A stretch of DNA of 64,000 nucleotides from Ideonella sp. WA131b (GCA_023657425.1 JAGTJW010000001.1:186001-250000); one strand, 5' to 3'; counted from the stretch's first letter, positions 25,685 through 35,489 are shown. Program-made: numbers and translations. Notes: a model not told the origin generated them from the letters alone.

Positions 25685-26938
25685 ATGGGGCCGATGAGCC
25701 GCCCGACTCCGACCCTGGCCGTGCCGCCCGGCGCGGCGGCGCTGACCCAGCCGCTGCCGCTGCTGGGCGGCCTGAGCCCCGCGCGCTTCATGCGCCATCA
25801 CTGGCAAAAGAAGCCGTTGCTGGTGCGCCAGGCCTGGCCTGGTGTGCAGTCGCCGCTGCCGCGGCAAGGCCTGTTTGCGCTGGCGGGGCAAGAGGGCACG
25901 GAGTCGCGCCTGGTCGAGCGCCGCGGCGCCGGCAACGCGGCGGCCGACTGGCGCGTGCGCCACGGGCCCTTCGCGCGGCGCTCGCTGCCGCCCGCATCGA
26001 GGCCGGGCTGGACGCTGCTGGTGCAGGGTCTGGATCTGCACGTACCCGCCGCGCGCGCGCTGCTCGACGCCTTCCGTTTTGTGCCCGATGCGCGGCTGGA
26101 CGACCTCATGGTGTCCTGGGCCAGCGACGGCGGCGGCGTCGGCCCGCACCTCGACGCCTATGACGTGTTCCTGCTGCAGGTGCAGGGACGACGCCGTTGG
26201 CGAATCGGCCCACTGCGCCCGGGGCAGGACGCCCGCTTCGTGCCTGGTGCGCCCCTGAAGCTGCTGCGCCACTTTGAGCCGGAGCAGGCGTGGGTGCTGG
26301 AGCCCGGCGACCTGCTCTACCTCCCGCCGGGCTGGGGCCACGACGGCGTGGCCGTCGGCGGTGACTGCATGACCTGCTCTGTGGGCTTCCGCGCGCCTTC
26401 GATGGGCGAACTGGCGGCCGACCTGATCGGGCGGCTGGCCGACGAGGTGGCCGAGGCGCTGGCCGAGGAACGCGGCACCAGCGCCGAGCCGGGCGGCAGG
26501 CGCTACCGTGATCCGCGCCAGCCTCCCACCACCACGCCCGCCGCCCTGCCCGTGGCGCTGGCCGACTTCGCACGCCAGGCGGTGCAGCGCGCGCTCGACG
26601 AAGATCCTCGCTGGCTGGCGCGCACGCTGGGCGAGTCGCTCAGCGATCCCAAGCCCGGCGTGTGCTTCGAGGCCGGCGGCGAGGCAAGCGCCGCCGGTGC
26701 CGTCGTGCTCGACCGTCGCACGCGCATGCTCTACGACGCTGATCATGTCTTCATCAACGGCCAGGCCTATGAGGCCGCCGGCCGCGACGCACAGCTGATG
26801 CAGCGGCTGGCCGACTGCCGGCGGCTGCAGGCCGCAGAGCGCCGCCGCCTCGGCGCGGGCGCGGCCGCGCTGCTGTCGCAATGGCTCGCCGACGGCTGGG
26901 TGCACGCCGAAGGCCCCGCCAGCGCAGGGGCTGCATGA
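25685..26938 (+). CDS. JmjC/cupin ribosomal oxygenase-like protein (YcfD/RoxA family)
   Basis: A 417-residue Fe(II)/2-oxoglutarate oxygenase resembling the enzyme that hydroxylates an Arg of ribosomal protein L16. The iron site is H155 and D157 in GPHLDAYDVFLLQ and H219 in PPGWGHDG; RFMRHHWQKKPLLVR near 34-48 is the characteristic N-terminal block. The C-terminal part beyond 280 is the winged-helix dimerisation region. The start may be the ATG at 25685 or the one three codons on. It overlaps the next gene by four bases. Confidence 0.85.
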   Translation: MGPMSRPTPTLAVPPGAAALTQPLPLLGGLSPARFMRHHWQKKPLLVRQAWPGVQSPLPRQGLFALAGQEGTESRLVERRGAGNAAADWRVRHGPFARRSLPPASRPGWTLLVQGLDLHVPAARALLDAFRFVPDARLDDLMVSWASDGGGVGPHLDAYDVFLLQVQGRRRWRIGPLRPGQDARFVPGAPLKLLRHFEPEQAWVLEPGDLLYLPPGWGHDGVAVGGDCMTCSVGFRAPSMGELAADLIGRLADEVAEALAEERGTSAEPGGRRYRDPRQPPTTTPAALPVALADFARQAVQRALDEDPRWLARTLGESLSDPKPGVCFEAGGEASAAGAVVLDRRTRMLYDADHVFINGQAYEAAGRDAQLMQRLADCRRLQAAERRRLGAGAAALLSQWLADGWVHAEGPASAGAA

Positions 26939-27438
26939 CGGGGCCGAGTGCCTTGCCGCCGCCCGCCATCGACGTGCCGGAGGACTTCGCACCCGCGGTG
27001 CGCCGGGCCGTGGCGACCGCCATCGCCGACGGTACCCGCACCCTCACGGCGCTCGACCTCGCTTTCGGCGACATCTGGCCTTGGGACGATGCGGCGATGC
27101 TGTCCTCGCTGTGTGGGTGGCTGCGCTTGCCGCAGCGGCGGATGGTGTTGCTGGCGGCCCGCAATGACACGATGGAGCGCCGGTTTCCGCGCTTCGTGCA
27201 GTGGCGGCTCGACTGGATTCACGCCGTCGTGGCCTGCGAGGCACCCGTCGAACTGTCATCCGTTCTGCCGTCGGCGCTGTTTGGCAACCGCCGCATGATT
27301 GCGGCGCGCCTCGAGGCCACGCAAGGCCTCGGCCGAACCTCGCTGGAGCCCCGTGCGCCGCTCCTCGGGCACGACAAGACTGACGCGGTTTTGCAACGAT
27401 CGAACCCTTGGATTGCGGCGTGGACCTTGGGCTTCTAG
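26935..27438 (+). CDS. conserved hypothetical protein downstream of the oxygenase
   Basis: A 167-residue cytoplasmic protein with no membrane segment. IDVPEDFAPAVRRAVATAI and CGWLRLPQRRMVLLAARND near 60-80 have the look of a folded alpha/beta domain; DTMERRFPRFVQWRLDWIHAVV is notably aromatic. I do not recognise a catalytic motif. It starts at the ATG at 26935, overlapping the oxygenase stop by four bases, so it is probably expressed with it. Its stop codon coincides with the first of three CTAGGGT-like repeats that precede the next gene. Confidence 0.65.
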   Translation: MTGPSALPPPAIDVPEDFAPAVRRAVATAIADGTRTLTALDLAFGDIWPWDDAAMLSSLCGWLRLPQRRMVLLAARNDTMERRFPRFVQWRLDWIHAVVACEAPVELSSVLPSALFGNRRMIAARLEATQGLGRTSLEPRAPLLGHDKTDAVLQRSNPWIAAWTLGF

Positions 27439-27465
27439 GGTATCTCCTAGGGTTCCGCCTAGAAT
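27435..27465 (+). promoter_or_regulatory. three 12-bp-spaced CTAGGGT-like repeats
   Basis: CTAGGGT at 27435, CTAGGGT at 27447 and CTAGAAT at 27459 start exactly 12 bases apart, near one helical turn. They lie about 170-195 bases upstream of the small lipoprotein gene. Tandem direct repeats of this period are typical of activator sites such as Pho boxes, and the last repeat also reads TAGAAT, a -10-like hexamer. The regulator is unknown. The remaining bases to 27630 show no other feature I can support. Confidence 0.35.
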
Positions 27466-27630
27466 GCGCGGTTGTGTGTCACGCGGAAGAAATCACACCG
27501 CGCAGGCACCCGATCGGTGCATCGGGTTTTCCGGCAGGGCGGCCAACCAGCCCTCAGCGAAGGCAACGGCACCGGAATTCCGCCCTGATAGCCACCTGAA
27601 CCCACTCCTCATTTAGGAAGTATCGAGATC

Positions 27631-27810
27631 ATGAACAAGTCGCTCGTTCTGGCCACCCTGGTTGCCGCCTTTGCCCTGGCGGCCTGCGGCAAGAAGGAAG
27701 AGGCCCCGGCCCCGGCCCCGGCTGCCGCCCCTGCTCCGGCCCCCGCGCAAGCGCCGGCCGTTGCCGCCCCTGGGGCCGCTTCAGCGCCGGCCTCGGCCGC
27801 TTCGAAGTAA
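27631..27810 (+). CDS. small Ala/Pro-rich lipoprotein
   Basis: A 59-residue protein. MNKSLVLATLVAAFALAAC is a lipoprotein signal with lipobox LAAC (Cys 19), followed by GKKEE and then a repetitive Ala-Pro tail (APAPAPAAAP-like). No globular domain is present. It is probably an outer-membrane or periplasmic spacer lipoprotein. The start ATG at 27631 follows AGGAAG at 27615-27620; an intrinsic terminator follows the stop at about 40 bases, so it is a single-gene unit convergent with bamC. Confidence 0.75.
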   Translation: MNKSLVLATLVAAFALAACGKKEEAPAPAPAAAPAPAPAQAPAVAAPGAASAPASAASK

Positions 27811-27852
27811 CCCGCCGGAGCACCGGGCCCTGCACTGGGCCCGCGCAACAAG

Positions 27853-27876
27853 AAGGCCGCCCTCGGGCGGCCTTTT
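27853..27876 (+). terminator. intrinsic terminator between lipoprotein gene and bamC
   Basis: The stem AAGGCCGCC / GGGCGGCCTT with a short CTC loop is followed by TTTT on the plus strand. It ends the lipoprotein transcript. On the minus strand it lies 25 bases past the bamC stop and may act there as well. Confidence 0.8.
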
Positions 27877-27901
27877 GCATGGTCATCGAACGGGCGGCGC
27901 G

Positions 27902-29044
27902 TCAGCGCAACTCGGCCAGCAACTGCGACGCCACCCGCTTGCCGTTCTCGCCCTGGTCCACCGCGCCGGCCGAGGTGAGGATGGCCACCACGGTCTGCGC
28001 GCCATTGGCACGCACGACGACGCGGAAGCGCCGCACCTCCAGCGGGTTGTCGGTGTTGCCGAACAGGCGCGACCAGAAGCCCGGCTCCTCCTTGCCGATG
28101 CTCTTGGGATCGACATAGCGCACGTGGTAGATGCCGAGCGTGCGGTCACGATCCTCGACCGTGAAGCCGCCGCGGTCCAGCGCCAGGCCCACGCGGCGCC
28201 AGGCGCGGTCAAAGGCTTCGTCGATCTCCAGCGCCGTGCCGTCGACCACCAGGCGTGCCCGCGACGGGGCCTCAGGCGCTGCCGCCACGGCGGTCCGCGC
28301 GGCCGGCTCGTCGCGCACGCCACCCAGTGACACCATCAGCCGTGCCAGCATCTCGGCCTCGAGCTGCGGGTCGGAGGGGCGCAGCCGCCAGCGGGTGGTG
28401 TTGTCGTCGCGTGCGCCGGTCGGTGAGACCACCGCCTCCTCGATGCCGCGATGGCTGATGAAGACCTCGGTGCCGATCCGGCCGCCGCCGAGCTCGACCC
28501 GCTCCAGCCGGGTGCGGAACTGGTCGCGTTCGCCCGTGTCGAACAGGTTGCCGGCGAGGCGGCCGAGCAGGTTGCGCACCACGTCATTGGGCAACTTGCC
28601 GCGGTTCTCGGACCAGTTCGTCTCGATGACGCCGGCTTTGGCGTCTTCCATCGCGATCTGGAAACCGCGCGCCTCCCAGAACGCGCGCAACTGCGGCCAC
28701 AACTGCTCCGGCGGCTGCGGCGCGACCAGCCAGCGCTGCTGGCCGCTGCGCTCGATGCGCAGACTGCCGACGCTGGACAGCGCCACCGACGGTGCGCCCG
28801 GCGCACCGGCCGCGGCCGGTGCGTTCGAGGCCGCGGCGCTGATGACGCCACCGGGGCTCTGGTAGCGCGAGTCGCGCGCGAGCTGGCTCAGATCGGGCGG
28901 AACTTCGAGCGGTTTGGCGCCCACCGCGGTGCTGCGGTAGTCGACGCTGTCGCCGCCGAGGCTGCCACAGCCGGCCAACAGCGCAAGGGAGGCTGCCAGC
29001 AACGGCAGGGCGAGGCGGGGGGTGTTGCGCAAGGCGTGACTCAT
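27902..29044 (-). CDS. bamC: outer-membrane assembly lipoprotein BamC
   Basis: A 380-residue lipoprotein of the Bam complex that inserts beta-barrel proteins. The lipobox LLAGC lies near residue 25. After it comes the unstructured stretch that binds BamD (VDYRSTAVGAKPLEVPPDLS, then YQSPG), and two helix-grip domains (QQRWLVAPQPPEQLWPQLRAF and LEIDEAFDRAWRRVGLALDR). The start is the ATG at 29044. It lies 25 bases downstream of dapA on the same strand, the common dapA-bamC arrangement. Confidence 0.93.
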   Translation of the reverse strand: MSHALRNTPRLALPLLAASLALLAGCGSLGGDSVDYRSTAVGAKPLEVPPDLSQLARDSRYQSPGGVISAAASNAPAAAGAPGAPSVALSSVGSLRIERSGQQRWLVAPQPPEQLWPQLRAFWEARGFQIAMEDAKAGVIETNWSENRGKLPNDVVRNLLGRLAGNLFDTGERDQFRTRLERVELGGGRIGTEVFISHRGIEEAVVSPTGARDDNTTRWRLRPSDPQLEAEMLARLMVSLGGVRDEPAARTAVAAAPEAPSRARLVVDGTALEIDEAFDRAWRRVGLALDRGGFTVEDRDRTLGIYHVRYVDPKSIGKEEPGFWSRLFGNTDNPLEVRRFRVVVRANGAQTVVAILTSAGAVDQGENGKRVASQLLAELR

Positions 29045-29069
29045 CGGTTCGGGTTCGGGGGCGCGGGCG

Positions 29070-29948
29070 TCAGAGTCCGCAGTCGGCCAGCGCCTGGCGC
29101 ACCAGGGCTTGGCCACTCTCGGTGAGGGGGACCAGCGGCAGCCGCACGTGTGCACTGCAAAGACCCCGCTGAGCCAGCGCCCACTTCACGGGGGCAGGAC
29201 TGGATTCGCAGAACAGATGCTTGTGCAGCGGCAGAAGTGCCAGGTGCAACGCCACGGCACGCCGCAGGTCGCCTTCGAGCGCCGCGACGCACATCTCGTG
29301 CATGCGCCGTGGCGCGACGTTGGCCGTGACGCTGACGTTGCCCCGGCCACCCAGCAGCATCAACGCAACCGCGGTGGGATCGTCGCCCGAGTAGACGGCG
29401 AAGGAGGCGGGTGCGTGCTTGATCAACCAGCCGGCACGGCCGATGTCGCCGCTGGCCTCCTTGATGCCCACGACGCGCGGCACCTGCGCCAGGCGCAGCG
29501 CGGTCTCGGGCTGCAGGTCGGCCACGGTGCGGCCCGGCACGTTGTACAGCACCATCGGCAGGTCCACCGCCTCGGCGATGGCCCTGAAGTGGCGGTAGAT
29601 GCCCTCCTGCGAGGGCTTGTTGTAGTACGGCACCACCGAGAGGTGGCAGTCGGCGCCCACGCTCTTGGCGTAGCGCGTGAGCTCGATGGCCTCGGCGGTG
29701 CTGTTGGCGCCGGTGCCGGCCATGATGGGCACGCGGCCGGCGGCGTGCTGCACGGCCACACGGATGAGCTCGCAGTTCTCCTCCATGCTCACCGTGGGCG
29801 ACTCGCCGGTGGTGCCCACGACGCCGATGCAGTCGGTGCCCTCGGCGATGTGCCAGTCGATCAGGCGCTTGAACGCGTCGAAGTCGACGCGACCGTCGTC
29901 GGTCATCGGCGTGACGAGCGCCACGATGCTGCCTGCGATGGGATTCAT
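29070..29948 (-). CDS. dapA: 4-hydroxy-tetrahydrodipicolinate synthase
   Basis: A 292-residue TIM-barrel aldolase that condenses pyruvate and aspartate semialdehyde for lysine and diaminopimelate. GTTGESPT near residue 44, LYNVPGRT with the catalytic Tyr near 134, and [10 protein letters not shown] with the Schiff-base Lys near 162 are all present, as are substrate residues in GDDPTAV. Length and start are standard. It is probably co-transcribed with bamC. Confidence 0.97.
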   Translation of the reverse strand: MNPIAGSIVALVTPMTDDGRVDFDAFKRLIDWHIAEGTDCIGVVGTTGESPTVSMEENCELIRVAVQHAAGRVPIMAGTGANSTAEAIELTRYAKSVGADCHLSVVPYYNKPSQEGIYRHFRAIAEAVDLPMVLYNVPGRTVADLQPETALRLAQVPRVVGIKEASGDIGRAGWLIKHAPASFAVYSGDDPTAVALMLLGGRGNVSVTANVAPRRMHEMCVAALEGDLRRAVALHLALLPLHKHLFCESSPAPVKWALAQRGLCSAHVRLPLVPLTESGQALVRQALADCGL

Positions 29949-29982
29949 GGGCCGGTGCCCCTGGCCGCGAGTCGCGCGGCCC

Positions 29983-30561
29983 TCAGGGCTCTAGAGGAAA
30001 GCGACGGATTTTAGCGGCCGCCCCCGCCATCCCCTCGGCCGACGGCAGCCGCACCGCGGCCAGCCGCTGCACGAAACGCGGGGGGGCGGGCGCGGCAGGC
30101 TCCTCGAAGCCGTCTTCGAAGGCCACGACGCGCAAGCCCGCGAACGCTGCGAGCAGTTCGCCCGGGGCCAGCAGGAACTCGGCGCGCGAGGGCCGGCCGA
30201 TGCTCTGCTGGCCCTGCGCGAAGGTCTCGTAAAGCAGCACGCCGTCGTCGGCCAGCGCCTCCGCCAGCCGCGGCAGCAGCGGCCGCCAGAGGTAGTTGGT
30301 CACCAGCACGGCGTCGAAGCGGCGGCCAGGCAGCGGCCAGGGGCCGGCCTCGAGGTCGGCCACGATCAGCTCGGCGCGGCCGGCCAGCGGCGCCAGGGCT
30401 TCGGCGTCGCGGTCCACCCCGGCGACGGCGAAGCCCCGGTCAGCGAGCCAGTGCACGTGGCGGCCGCTGCCGCAGGCCAGGTCGAGCACCGTGCCGCCGG
30501 GCCGGATGAGCCCGGCAAAACGCCGCACCCAGCCGGAGGGGGCGCTCAGAAGCAGGCCCAC
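29983..30561 (-). CDS. class I SAM-dependent methyltransferase
   Basis: A 192-residue protein with the Rossmann methyltransferase core: [24 protein letters not shown] motif I near residue 28 (seen here as [10 protein letters not shown]), [10 protein letters not shown] (motif II, acidic SAM ligand) and [16 protein letters not shown] (motif IV). It resembles the small TehB/UbiE-like enzymes; the substrate is not readable. There is no ATG; I use the GTG at 30561, inside the end of the 45-residue gene upstream, so the two would be coupled by a 16-base overlap. A later GTG is possible. Confidence 0.75.
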   Translation of the reverse strand: MGLLLSAPSGWVRRFAGLIRPGGTVLDLACGSGRHVHWLADRGFAVAGVDRDAEALAPLAGRAELIVADLEAGPWPLPGRRFDAVLVTNYLWRPLLPRLAEALADDGVLLYETFAQGQQSIGRPSRAEFLLAPGELLAAFAGLRVVAFEDGFEEPAAPAPPRFVQRLAAVRLPSAEGMAGAAAKIRRFPLEP

Positions 30562-30683
30562 ACGCGGTTGGCCAGATCGACCATCAGGTGCGGGTCGAGA
30601 TAGCTGATGAACACCAGCGCCAGCGCCATCAGCACCGCCGCCCAGGCGGCGATGCGCGGGCCGTGGCGTCGCAGCGTGTTCAT
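30546..30683 (-). CDS. 45-residue single-pass membrane protein
   Basis: MNTLRRHGPRIAAWAAVLMA, then a hydrophobic run LALVFISYL and [16 protein letters not shown] before the stop. It has a positively charged N-terminus, one membrane helix (about 12-32) and a short periplasmic tail. It lies 18 bases after the MFS transporter gene and overlaps the methyltransferase start. It is too short for many gene finders, but the GC-rich third positions and tight spacing favour a real gene. The function is unknown. Confidence 0.6.
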   Translation of the reverse strand: MNTLRRHGPRIAAWAAVLMALALVFISYLDPHLMVDLANRVWACF

Positions 30684-30701
30684 CGCCTGTCGCCGTTGCC
30701 G

Positions 30702-31919
30702 TCAGGCCGGCTGCGCCTGGGGCCGCACGATGGCCGTCTCGCGCACCGGCAGGTTCACGAGCGCAGCGAACACGCCCAGCGCGATGGCGATCCACCAGAC
30801 CACGCCATAGCTGCCGGTGCGGTCGTACAGCAGCCCGCCGAGCCACACGCCCATGAAGCTGCCGACCTGGTGGCTGAGGAAGACGAAGCCGCCCAGCATG
30901 CTCATGTACTGCACACCGAAGATCTGCGCCACGACGGCGTTGGTGGGCGGCACGGTGGACAGCCACAGCAGGCCCATCACGGCCGAGAACACGTAGACGC
31001 TCGTCGGCGTGAGCGGCAGGCTGATGAACAGCACGATGGCCACCGCGCGCAGCAGGTAGATGGCCGCCAGGATGTGGCGCTTGGCGAGCCTTTGCCCCAG
31101 GGCCCCGGCGGCGTAGGTGCCGAACACGTTGAACAGGCCGATCAGCGCGAGCGCCACCGTGGCCACGCCCGGGGCCAGGCCCTGGTCCTTGAGGTAGCTG
31201 GGCATGTGCACGCCGATGAACACCACCTGGAAGCCGCAGACGAAGTAGCCGGCCATCAGCAGCTGGAAGCTGCGGTAGGCGAAGGCCTCCTTCAGCGCCG
31301 CGCGCACCGTCTGTTGCGGGCCCGTGGCAGCCGCCCGGGCGGGCTCCTTCAGGCCGAAGGCCAACGGGATGATCAGCAGCGCCGCCAGGCTGAGCACGAA
31401 CAGGGCGTTCTGCCAGCCGGCCCCGGCGATGAGCCAGTTCTCCACCGGCACCATCAGGAACTGCCCGAACGAGCCTGCTGCGGCCGTCACACCCATCGCC
31501 CAGGAGCGCTTCTCGGGCGCCACGTTGCGCGCGATGACGCCGTAGATGACCGCGTAGGTGGTGCCGGCCTGCGCCATGCCCAGCAGCAGGCCCGTGCCGC
31601 CCAGGAAGCCGATGCCGCTGGTGGCCGAGGCCATCACCGCCAGCCCGACGGCGTACAGCACCGAGCCGGCCACGAGCACGCGGAAGGCGCCGTAGCGGTC
31701 GGCCCACATGCCGGCCACCGGGCCGGCCAGGCCCCAGGCCAGGTTCTGCACGGCCAGCGCAAAGGCGAAGGTCTCGCGGCTCCAGCCGCGGTCCATCGTG
31801 ATCGGCTGCAGCCACAGGCCGAAACCGTGGCGGATGCCCATGCTCAAGGTCACGATCAGGGCGCCGCAGACCAGCACCTGCCACATCGTCAGCCGGGGTG
31901 GGGTCGAAGCGGGATTCAT
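30702..31919 (-). CDS. MFS transporter (monocarboxylate/oxalate-formate antiporter type)
   Basis: A 405-residue twelve-helix inner-membrane carrier. [21 protein letters not shown] and the loop 2-3 motif [12 protein letters not shown] are typical of MFS members near the oxalate/formate and monocarboxylate groups. Conserved Arg-Asp pairs mark helices 2 and 8. The substrate cannot be read. The gene is divergent from dadA with an 80-base gap that must hold both promoters; if both are controlled together, an amino-acid-derived keto acid would be a plausible substrate. Confidence 0.8.
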   Translation of the reverse strand: MNPASTPPRLTMWQVLVCGALIVTLSMGIRHGFGLWLQPITMDRGWSRETFAFALAVQNLAWGLAGPVAGMWADRYGAFRVLVAGSVLYAVGLAVMASATSGIGFLGGTGLLLGMAQAGTTYAVIYGVIARNVAPEKRSWAMGVTAAAGSFGQFLMVPVENWLIAGAGWQNALFVLSLAALLIIPLAFGLKEPARAAATGPQQTVRAALKEAFAYRSFQLLMAGYFVCGFQVVFIGVHMPSYLKDQGLAPGVATVALALIGLFNVFGTYAAGALGQRLAKRHILAAIYLLRAVAIVLFISLPLTPTSVYVFSAVMGLLWLSTVPPTNAVVAQIFGVQYMSMLGGFVFLSHQVGSFMGVWLGGLLYDRTGSYGVVWWIAIALGVFAALVNLPVRETAIVRPQAQPA

Positions 31920-31999
31920 TCGGGCATTGTCGAAGAATTCGCGTCACGTTGCCGGCGCCCGCCGCTCTACAGTGGCGCAACTCTCGAAGGCGGTCTTGC

Positions 32000-33253
32000 A
32001 TGAAGGTGCTGGTGCTGGGTGGCGGTGTGATCGGCGTGAGCTGCGCCTACTTCCTGGCGCGCGCCGGGCACGAGGTCGAACTCGTCGACCGGCAAAGCGG
32101 CCCCGCCCTCGAGACCAGCTTCGCCAACGCGGGCGAGGTGAGCCCGGGCTACAGCGCGCCGTGGGCCGGGCCGGGCGTGCCGCTCAAGGCCATCAAGTGG
32201 ATGCTGATGCAGCACAGCCCGCTGGTGATCTGGCCGCTGCTGGACCCGGCCATGTGGCGCTGGGGCGCGGCCATGCTGGCCAACTGCACGGCGCGGGCCT
32301 ATGCGCTGAACAAGAGCCGCATGGTGCCGATCGCCGAGTACAGCCGCGACGTGCTGAAGGCGCTGCGCGCCGAGACGGGCATCGCCTACGACAACCGCGC
32401 GCAGGGCACGCTGCAGCTGTTCCGCACGCACAAGCAGCTCGACAGCATCGGCGGCGACGTCGAGGTGCTGCAACAGTACGGGGTGCCTTTCGAGGTGCTC
32501 GACCGCGAGGGCTTCTGCCGCGTCGAGCCGGCACTGCGGCACACCCAGCACAAGTTCGTCGGCGCCCTGCGGCTGCCGGGCGACGAGACCGGCGACTGCC
32601 ATGCCTTCACCAAGCGCCTGGCCGAGATGGCCGCCGCGCTCGGCGTGCAGTTCCGATGGAACAACCGCATCCAGGCGCTGCAGGTCGGCGGCGGCGCCAT
32701 CACCGGCGTGCACACCGACACCGGCCTGCTGCAAGCCGACAAGGTGGTGCTTGCGCTGGGCTCGTACAGCCCGAAGCTGCTCGAGCCGGTGGGCCTGCGC
32801 ATCCCGGTGTACCCGGTGAAGGGCTACTCGATCACGGTGCCGATCACCGACACCGCCCACGCGCCCGAGAGCACCATCATGGACGAGACGCACAAGGTAG
32901 CAGTCACCCGGCTGGGCGACCGCATTCGCGTGGGCGGTACGGCCGAGCTGGCCGGCTACAGCCTGGCCCTGCGCGAGCCGCGCCGCGCCACGCTGGAACA
33001 CGTGGTGACCGACCTGTTCCCGCAAGGCGGCGACGTCAGCAAGGCCAGTTTCTGGTGCGGCCTGCGCCCGATGACGCCAGACGGCACGCCCATCATCGGA
33101 CCCACCCCCGTGCAGAACCTGCTGCTGGCCACCGGCCACGGCACGCTGGGCTGGACGATGGCCTGCGGCACCGGCCGCGTGATCGCCGATCTGGTGAGCG
33201 GCCGGAAGCCGGAGATCGACGTCAGCGGGCTGGCGATGGCGCGCTACGCCTGA
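32000..33253 (+). CDS. dadA: D-amino-acid dehydrogenase, small subunit
   Basis: A 417-residue membrane-associated flavoprotein that deaminates D-amino acids such as D-alanine and feeds electrons to the respiratory chain. The FAD-binding motif is [19 protein letters not shown] at the extreme N-terminus, followed by [19 protein letters not shown], a DadA hallmark. C-terminal blocks are [16 protein letters not shown] and [17 protein letters not shown]. Length matches E. coli DadA (432) within normal range. The alanine racemase partner is not adjacent. Confidence 0.95.
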   Translation: MKVLVLGGGVIGVSCAYFLARAGHEVELVDRQSGPALETSFANAGEVSPGYSAPWAGPGVPLKAIKWMLMQHSPLVIWPLLDPAMWRWGAAMLANCTARAYALNKSRMVPIAEYSRDVLKALRAETGIAYDNRAQGTLQLFRTHKQLDSIGGDVEVLQQYGVPFEVLDREGFCRVEPALRHTQHKFVGALRLPGDETGDCHAFTKRLAEMAAALGVQFRWNNRIQALQVGGGAITGVHTDTGLLQADKVVLALGSYSPKLLEPVGLRIPVYPVKGYSITVPITDTAHAPESTIMDETHKVAVTRLGDRIRVGGTAELAGYSLALREPRRATLEHVVTDLFPQGGDVSKASFWCGLRPMTPDGTPIIGPTPVQNLLLATGHGTLGWTMACGTGRVIADLVSGRKPEIDVSGLAMARYA

Positions 33254-33295
33254 GGCCGCGACGGCCGGCCCCGCGCCCGGGCGGGCGCGCCGCCA

Positions 33296-35314
33296 TCAGA
33301 AGTGGATCCCTCGCATCATCTGCTGCAGCGCGATGGCCTCGGCGCTGAGCTGCGGCCTGCCGCCCTTCTCGCCCTTGGCCGCGTCGCTGTCGGGGAACAT
33401 GCGGAAGGTGGTGTTCATGACGATCTGCGCGATGCGCGGCGACACCGCGTGCAGCAGCTCGCCGAAGATGCCCAGGCGCGTGGCGATGCGCACCGGCTTG
33501 GCGATGCAGGCCTGCGCGATCATGTCGGCCGCCTCCTCCGGGCTCAGCGTCGGCACGTTGTTGTAGATCTTGGTGGGCGCGATCATCGGCGTGCGCACCA
33601 GCGGCATGTTGATGGTGGTGAAGGTGATGCCCTGGTCGGCGAACTCGCTGCTGGCGCAGCGTGTCCAGGCGTCCAGCGCTGCCTTGCTGGCCACGTAGGC
33701 GCTGAAGCGCGGCGCATTGGTGAGCACGCCGATCGAGCTGATGTTGACGACGTGGCCCTTGTGCTTCTTCACCATGCCGGGCAGCAGGCCCATGGTCACG
33801 CGCAGGCACCCGAAGTAGTTCAGCTGCATCGTGCGCTCGAAGTCGTGGAAGCGGTCGTAGCTGTTCTCGACGGCGCGGCGGATGCTGCGGCCCGCGTTGT
33901 TGATGAGGAAGTCGACGCCGCCGTGCACCTCGTCGAGCGTCTTCACGAACGCGGCGCAGCCTTCCATGTCGGCGATGTCGACGCTGTAGCTGAACACCTT
34001 CGGGTCGGCGGTGCCCTTGCCCTTGGCGCAGGCGACGATCTCCCTGACGGCCTCGTCGAGCTTGTCGGCGTCGCGCGCGCAGATGATCGTCACCGCGCCG
34101 GCCTCGGCGAACTTGCACGCCGCCGCCAGGCCGATGCCCGAGCTGCCGCCCGTCACCAGCACCACCTTGCCGCCCACCGTGCCCTTGAGGCTGCGGTCGA
34201 TGAACAGGTCGGGGTCGAGGTGGCGCTCCCAGTAGTCCCACAGCCGCCAGGCGTAGTCGTTCAGGTTCGGGCACTCGACGTTGCTGCCCTTGAGCACCGC
34301 GTCGAGCTCGCGGCGGTCGAAGCGCGTGGGGTAGTTCACCAGCTGGAAGATGTCTTCCGGCAGGCCCAGATCCTTCATCACCGCGTTGCGGATGCGGCGC
34401 ACCGGCGCCAGCGCCATGAGCCCCTTCTTCACGCTCCTGGGCACGAAGCCCAGCAGCGCGGCGTTGACGAAGAGGTTCATCTTCGGCGCGTGCGCGGCCT
34501 TGCTGAAGATGTCGAGCACGTCGCCGACGCGGTAGCCCTGCGGGTCCACCAGGTGGTAACACTTGCCGGTGATGGCGTGAGGGCTGTGGCTGATGTGGTC
34601 GAGGCAGGCGACGACGAAGTCCACCGGCACGATGTTGATGCGTCCGCCCTCCAGGCCCACGCTCGGGAACCACGGCGGCAGGATCTGGCGCATGCGCTGG
34701 ATGAGCTTGAAGAAGTAGTACGGCCCGTCGATCTTGTCCATCTCGCCGGTGCTGCTGTCGCCCACCACCACGGCCGGGCGGTACACCGTCCAGGGCACCT
34801 TGCACTCACGGCGCACGATCTTCTCGCTCTCGTGCTTGGTCATGAAGTACGGGTGGTCCAGGCCCTCGGCTTCGTCGAACATGTCCTCGCGGAACACGCC
34901 CTCGTACAGGCCCGCGGCGGCGATGCTGCTCACGTGGTGGAAGTGCTTCGCGTCCACCGCCTTGGCGAAGTCGCAGACGTTGCGCGTGCCCTCGATGTTC
35001 ACGGCCACCTGGCTGTCGGCGTCGGCGCCCAGGTCGTAAACGGCCGCCAGGTGGTAGACGGCATCAACCTGGCCCTTCAACGCCTTCATGGCGTCGGCCG
35101 CCACACCCAGCTTTCGGGCGGTGAGGTCGCCGGTCACGGGCTGGGCGCGCTTCTTCGCGGAGCCGGCCAGACCCCAGTACGCGTACAGCGTTGCGAGCTT
35201 GCCCTCGCTGCCTTCACGCACGAGGAAGCTCACGGTGCTGCCGCGGCGGGCCAGCAGAGCCTTGACGAGACGCTTGCCGATGAAGCCGGTGGCGCCGGTG
35301 ACGAAGTAGTGCAT
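33296..35314 (-). CDS. alcohol-forming fatty acyl-CoA reductase (Maqu_2507 type)
   Basis: A 672-residue two-domain NADPH reductase turning long-chain acyl-CoA (or acyl-ACP) into fatty alcohol in two steps. The N-terminal domain has GATGFIG at 7-13 and the Tyr-x3-Lys site Y156/K160 (HPYFMTKHESEK) and reduces aldehyde or acyl group; the C-terminal SDR domain has TGGSSGIG at 388-395, NNAG at 472-475 and Y540/K544 in FSAYVASKAALDA. From memory, it follows the Marinobacter enzyme block by block (for example FHHVSSIAAAGL, DFERTMQLNYFG, SSIGVLTNAPRF) and the length is nearly the same (about 660). It lies back to back with a phasin. No wax synthase gene is in the window. Confidence 0.88.
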   Translation of the reverse strand: MHYFVTGATGFIGKRLVKALLARRGSTVSFLVREGSEGKLATLYAYWGLAGSAKKRAQPVTGDLTARKLGVAADAMKALKGQVDAVYHLAAVYDLGADADSQVAVNIEGTRNVCDFAKAVDAKHFHHVSSIAAAGLYEGVFREDMFDEAEGLDHPYFMTKHESEKIVRRECKVPWTVYRPAVVVGDSSTGEMDKIDGPYYFFKLIQRMRQILPPWFPSVGLEGGRINIVPVDFVVACLDHISHSPHAITGKCYHLVDPQGYRVGDVLDIFSKAAHAPKMNLFVNAALLGFVPRSVKKGLMALAPVRRIRNAVMKDLGLPEDIFQLVNYPTRFDRRELDAVLKGSNVECPNLNDYAWRLWDYWERHLDPDLFIDRSLKGTVGGKVVLVTGGSSGIGLAAACKFAEAGAVTIICARDADKLDEAVREIVACAKGKGTADPKVFSYSVDIADMEGCAAFVKTLDEVHGGVDFLINNAGRSIRRAVENSYDRFHDFERTMQLNYFGCLRVTMGLLPGMVKKHKGHVVNISSIGVLTNAPRFSAYVASKAALDAWTRCASSEFADQGITFTTINMPLVRTPMIAPTKIYNNVPTLSPEEAADMIAQACIAKPVRIATRLGIFGELLHAVSPRIAQIVMNTTFRMFPDSDAAKGEKGGRPQLSAEAIALQQMMRGIHF

Positions 35315-35393
35315 GCCGGGATCTCCTCGTTCGGGTGTTCGCCGCGGCGCTGTCACCGTGCCGCGTGCCGGCCGGCAGGATAGAGCGGTCTCA

Positions 35394-35440
35394 CTAGGCG
35401 TCTAGGGTGTCCGCTCCAGGGAAGAACCCTATATTTCCCT
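35394..35440. promoter_or_regulatory. AT-richer promoter region between the reductase and phasin genes
   Basis: The 175-base gap between the divergent reductase and phasin starts contains CTAGGCG (35394), CTAGGGT (35402) and AGGGT...ACCCT arms flanking 35404-35430, followed by TATATT at 35430-35435, a -10-like hexamer for the phasin direction. No convincing -35 is seen at 17 bases. The CTAGGGT word also occurs upstream of the small lipoprotein at 27435-27453. Confidence 0.35.
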
Positions 35441-35489
35441 CAGCGCCGCCATGTCGTGTGGCGCACCACCCGCGCACGAGGAAGCCGCC

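Noticed and set aside
27438..27630. Possible riboswitch or small RNA upstream of the lipoprotein gene
   Set aside because: Apart from the 12-base repeats I could not build a conserved fold or recognise a known class.
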